A DNA stretch of 5,442 nt. Source: Actinomycetes bacterium. GTDB lineage: Bacteria; Actinomycetota; Acidimicrobiia; Spongiisociales; UBA4744. The stretch is from the NCBI GenBank assembly GCA_024641205.1, contig JAHEDM010000194.1:1-5442 (forward strand), in the 5' to 3' direction. Under the pieces are notes generated by a model that did not search any database, was not told where the DNA came from, and saw only the letters and a list, made by a program, of their open reading frames with translations. This document shows, piece by piece, positions 5,143-5,442 of this stretch. Position 1 is the first letter of the stretch. Each line of letters opens with the position of its first letter. The position numbers and the translations under genes are program-made.

Positions 5143-5442
5143 ATGGCAGAAATCCTGACGGCCAAACGTGCCGACGACGGCAGCCTCATCTTCGACGTAG
5201 ACGGCATGACCTGCGCTTCATGCGCCGTGCGGGTAGAACGCGTCCTCAACAAACAGGCCGGTGTCGAATCGGCTGTTGTCAACTTCGCCGGATCAGAAGC
5301 ACGCGTCCGGGGCGGCGCCGATCTCGACCTCGGTCGTATCACGGATGCGGTCGGCAAGATCGGGTACGAGATCCATTTGGTCGAAGAGAAAGAGGAGCGC
5401 AAGAGCGTCGTCGAACGATACGACGAAGAAGTCCGCTTCCAG
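5143..5442 (+). CDS. copA: Cu(I)-exporting P1B-type ATPase CopA, N-terminal fragment (3' end outside window)
   Basis: The frame starts with ATG at 5143 and stays open to the right edge, showing 100 residues of a protein that normally has about 700-800. Residues 14 to about 80 are one HMA domain with the canonical copper loop GMTCASC (C24 and C27) and the closing IGYEIHLV. A charged linker rich in Glu, Lys and Arg (EEKEERKSVVERYDEE) follows and should lead to the first membrane helix just beyond the window. The DKTGT, CPC and HP motifs that would prove the ATPase lie outside. The call therefore rests on the HMA domain, the linker and the csoR-copZ context. CopA would pump Cu(I) out of the cytoplasm. 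The Shine-Dalgarno is weak (GAGA about 7 nt upstream), so coupling to copZ is likely. Confidence 0.88.
   Translation, partial: MAEILTAKRADDGSLIFDVDGMTCASCAVRVERVLNKQAGVESAVVNFAGSEARVRGGADLDLGRITDAVGKIGYEIHLVEEKEERKSVVERYDEEVRFQ

Noticed and set aside
4716..5402. 228-codon minus-strand frame opposite csoR, copZ and copA
   Set aside because: All three genes on the + strand have clear family motifs. The antisense frame is Ser/Arg-rich and shows no domain.

Overview
The window is GC-rich, densely coding bacterial chromosome. It most resembles a high-GC actinobacterium, possibly an Acidimicrobiia-like lineage. That placement is an inference from codon use, from TANNNT boxes sitting 7-9 nt before start codons that lack a Shine-Dalgarno (leaderless-style starts), and from the kinds of protein encoded. 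No rRNA, tRNA, CRISPR array, insertion sequence or phage gene was seen.

Left part (1-2036). The 3' half of a YtcJ-type metal-dependent amidohydrolase enters from the left edge on the + strand. It converges on a minus-strand SDR-family oxidoreductase (942-1712). The 61-nt gap between their stop codons is almost filled by a near-perfect long inverted repeat, which looks like a terminator for the SDR gene and could also be a dispersed palindromic element. Upstream of the SDR, on the same strand, is a possible small single-span membrane protein (1748-1939), which is less certain.

Middle (2037-3989). A complete M3A-family zinc oligopeptidase of 650 residues, related to thimet oligopeptidase and oligopeptidase A, has every expected catalytic residue. 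A promoter-like box suggests leaderless expression.

Right part (3990-5442). A 296-nt, partly AT-rich intergenic region with hairpins leads to a small, well-started 64-residue protein with a C-x4-C-x12-C-x2-H putative zinc site. A strong intrinsic terminator follows it. Next is a copper-homeostasis operon: csoR (Cu(I)-sensing repressor), copZ (copper chaperone) and the first 100 codons of copA (P1B-type Cu(I)-exporting ATPase), cut by the window edge. A nested palindrome overlapping the -10 box just before csoR is very likely the CsoR operator. In the expected circuit, apo-CsoR blocks the promoter, Cu(I) releases it, CopZ carries Cu(I), and CopA exports it.

Most of the window encodes known families. 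The least explained items are the small zinc-site protein with its unusual leader, the palindrome at 885-937, and the repeated leaderless-start signature. Nothing here supports a claim of a wholly new system.
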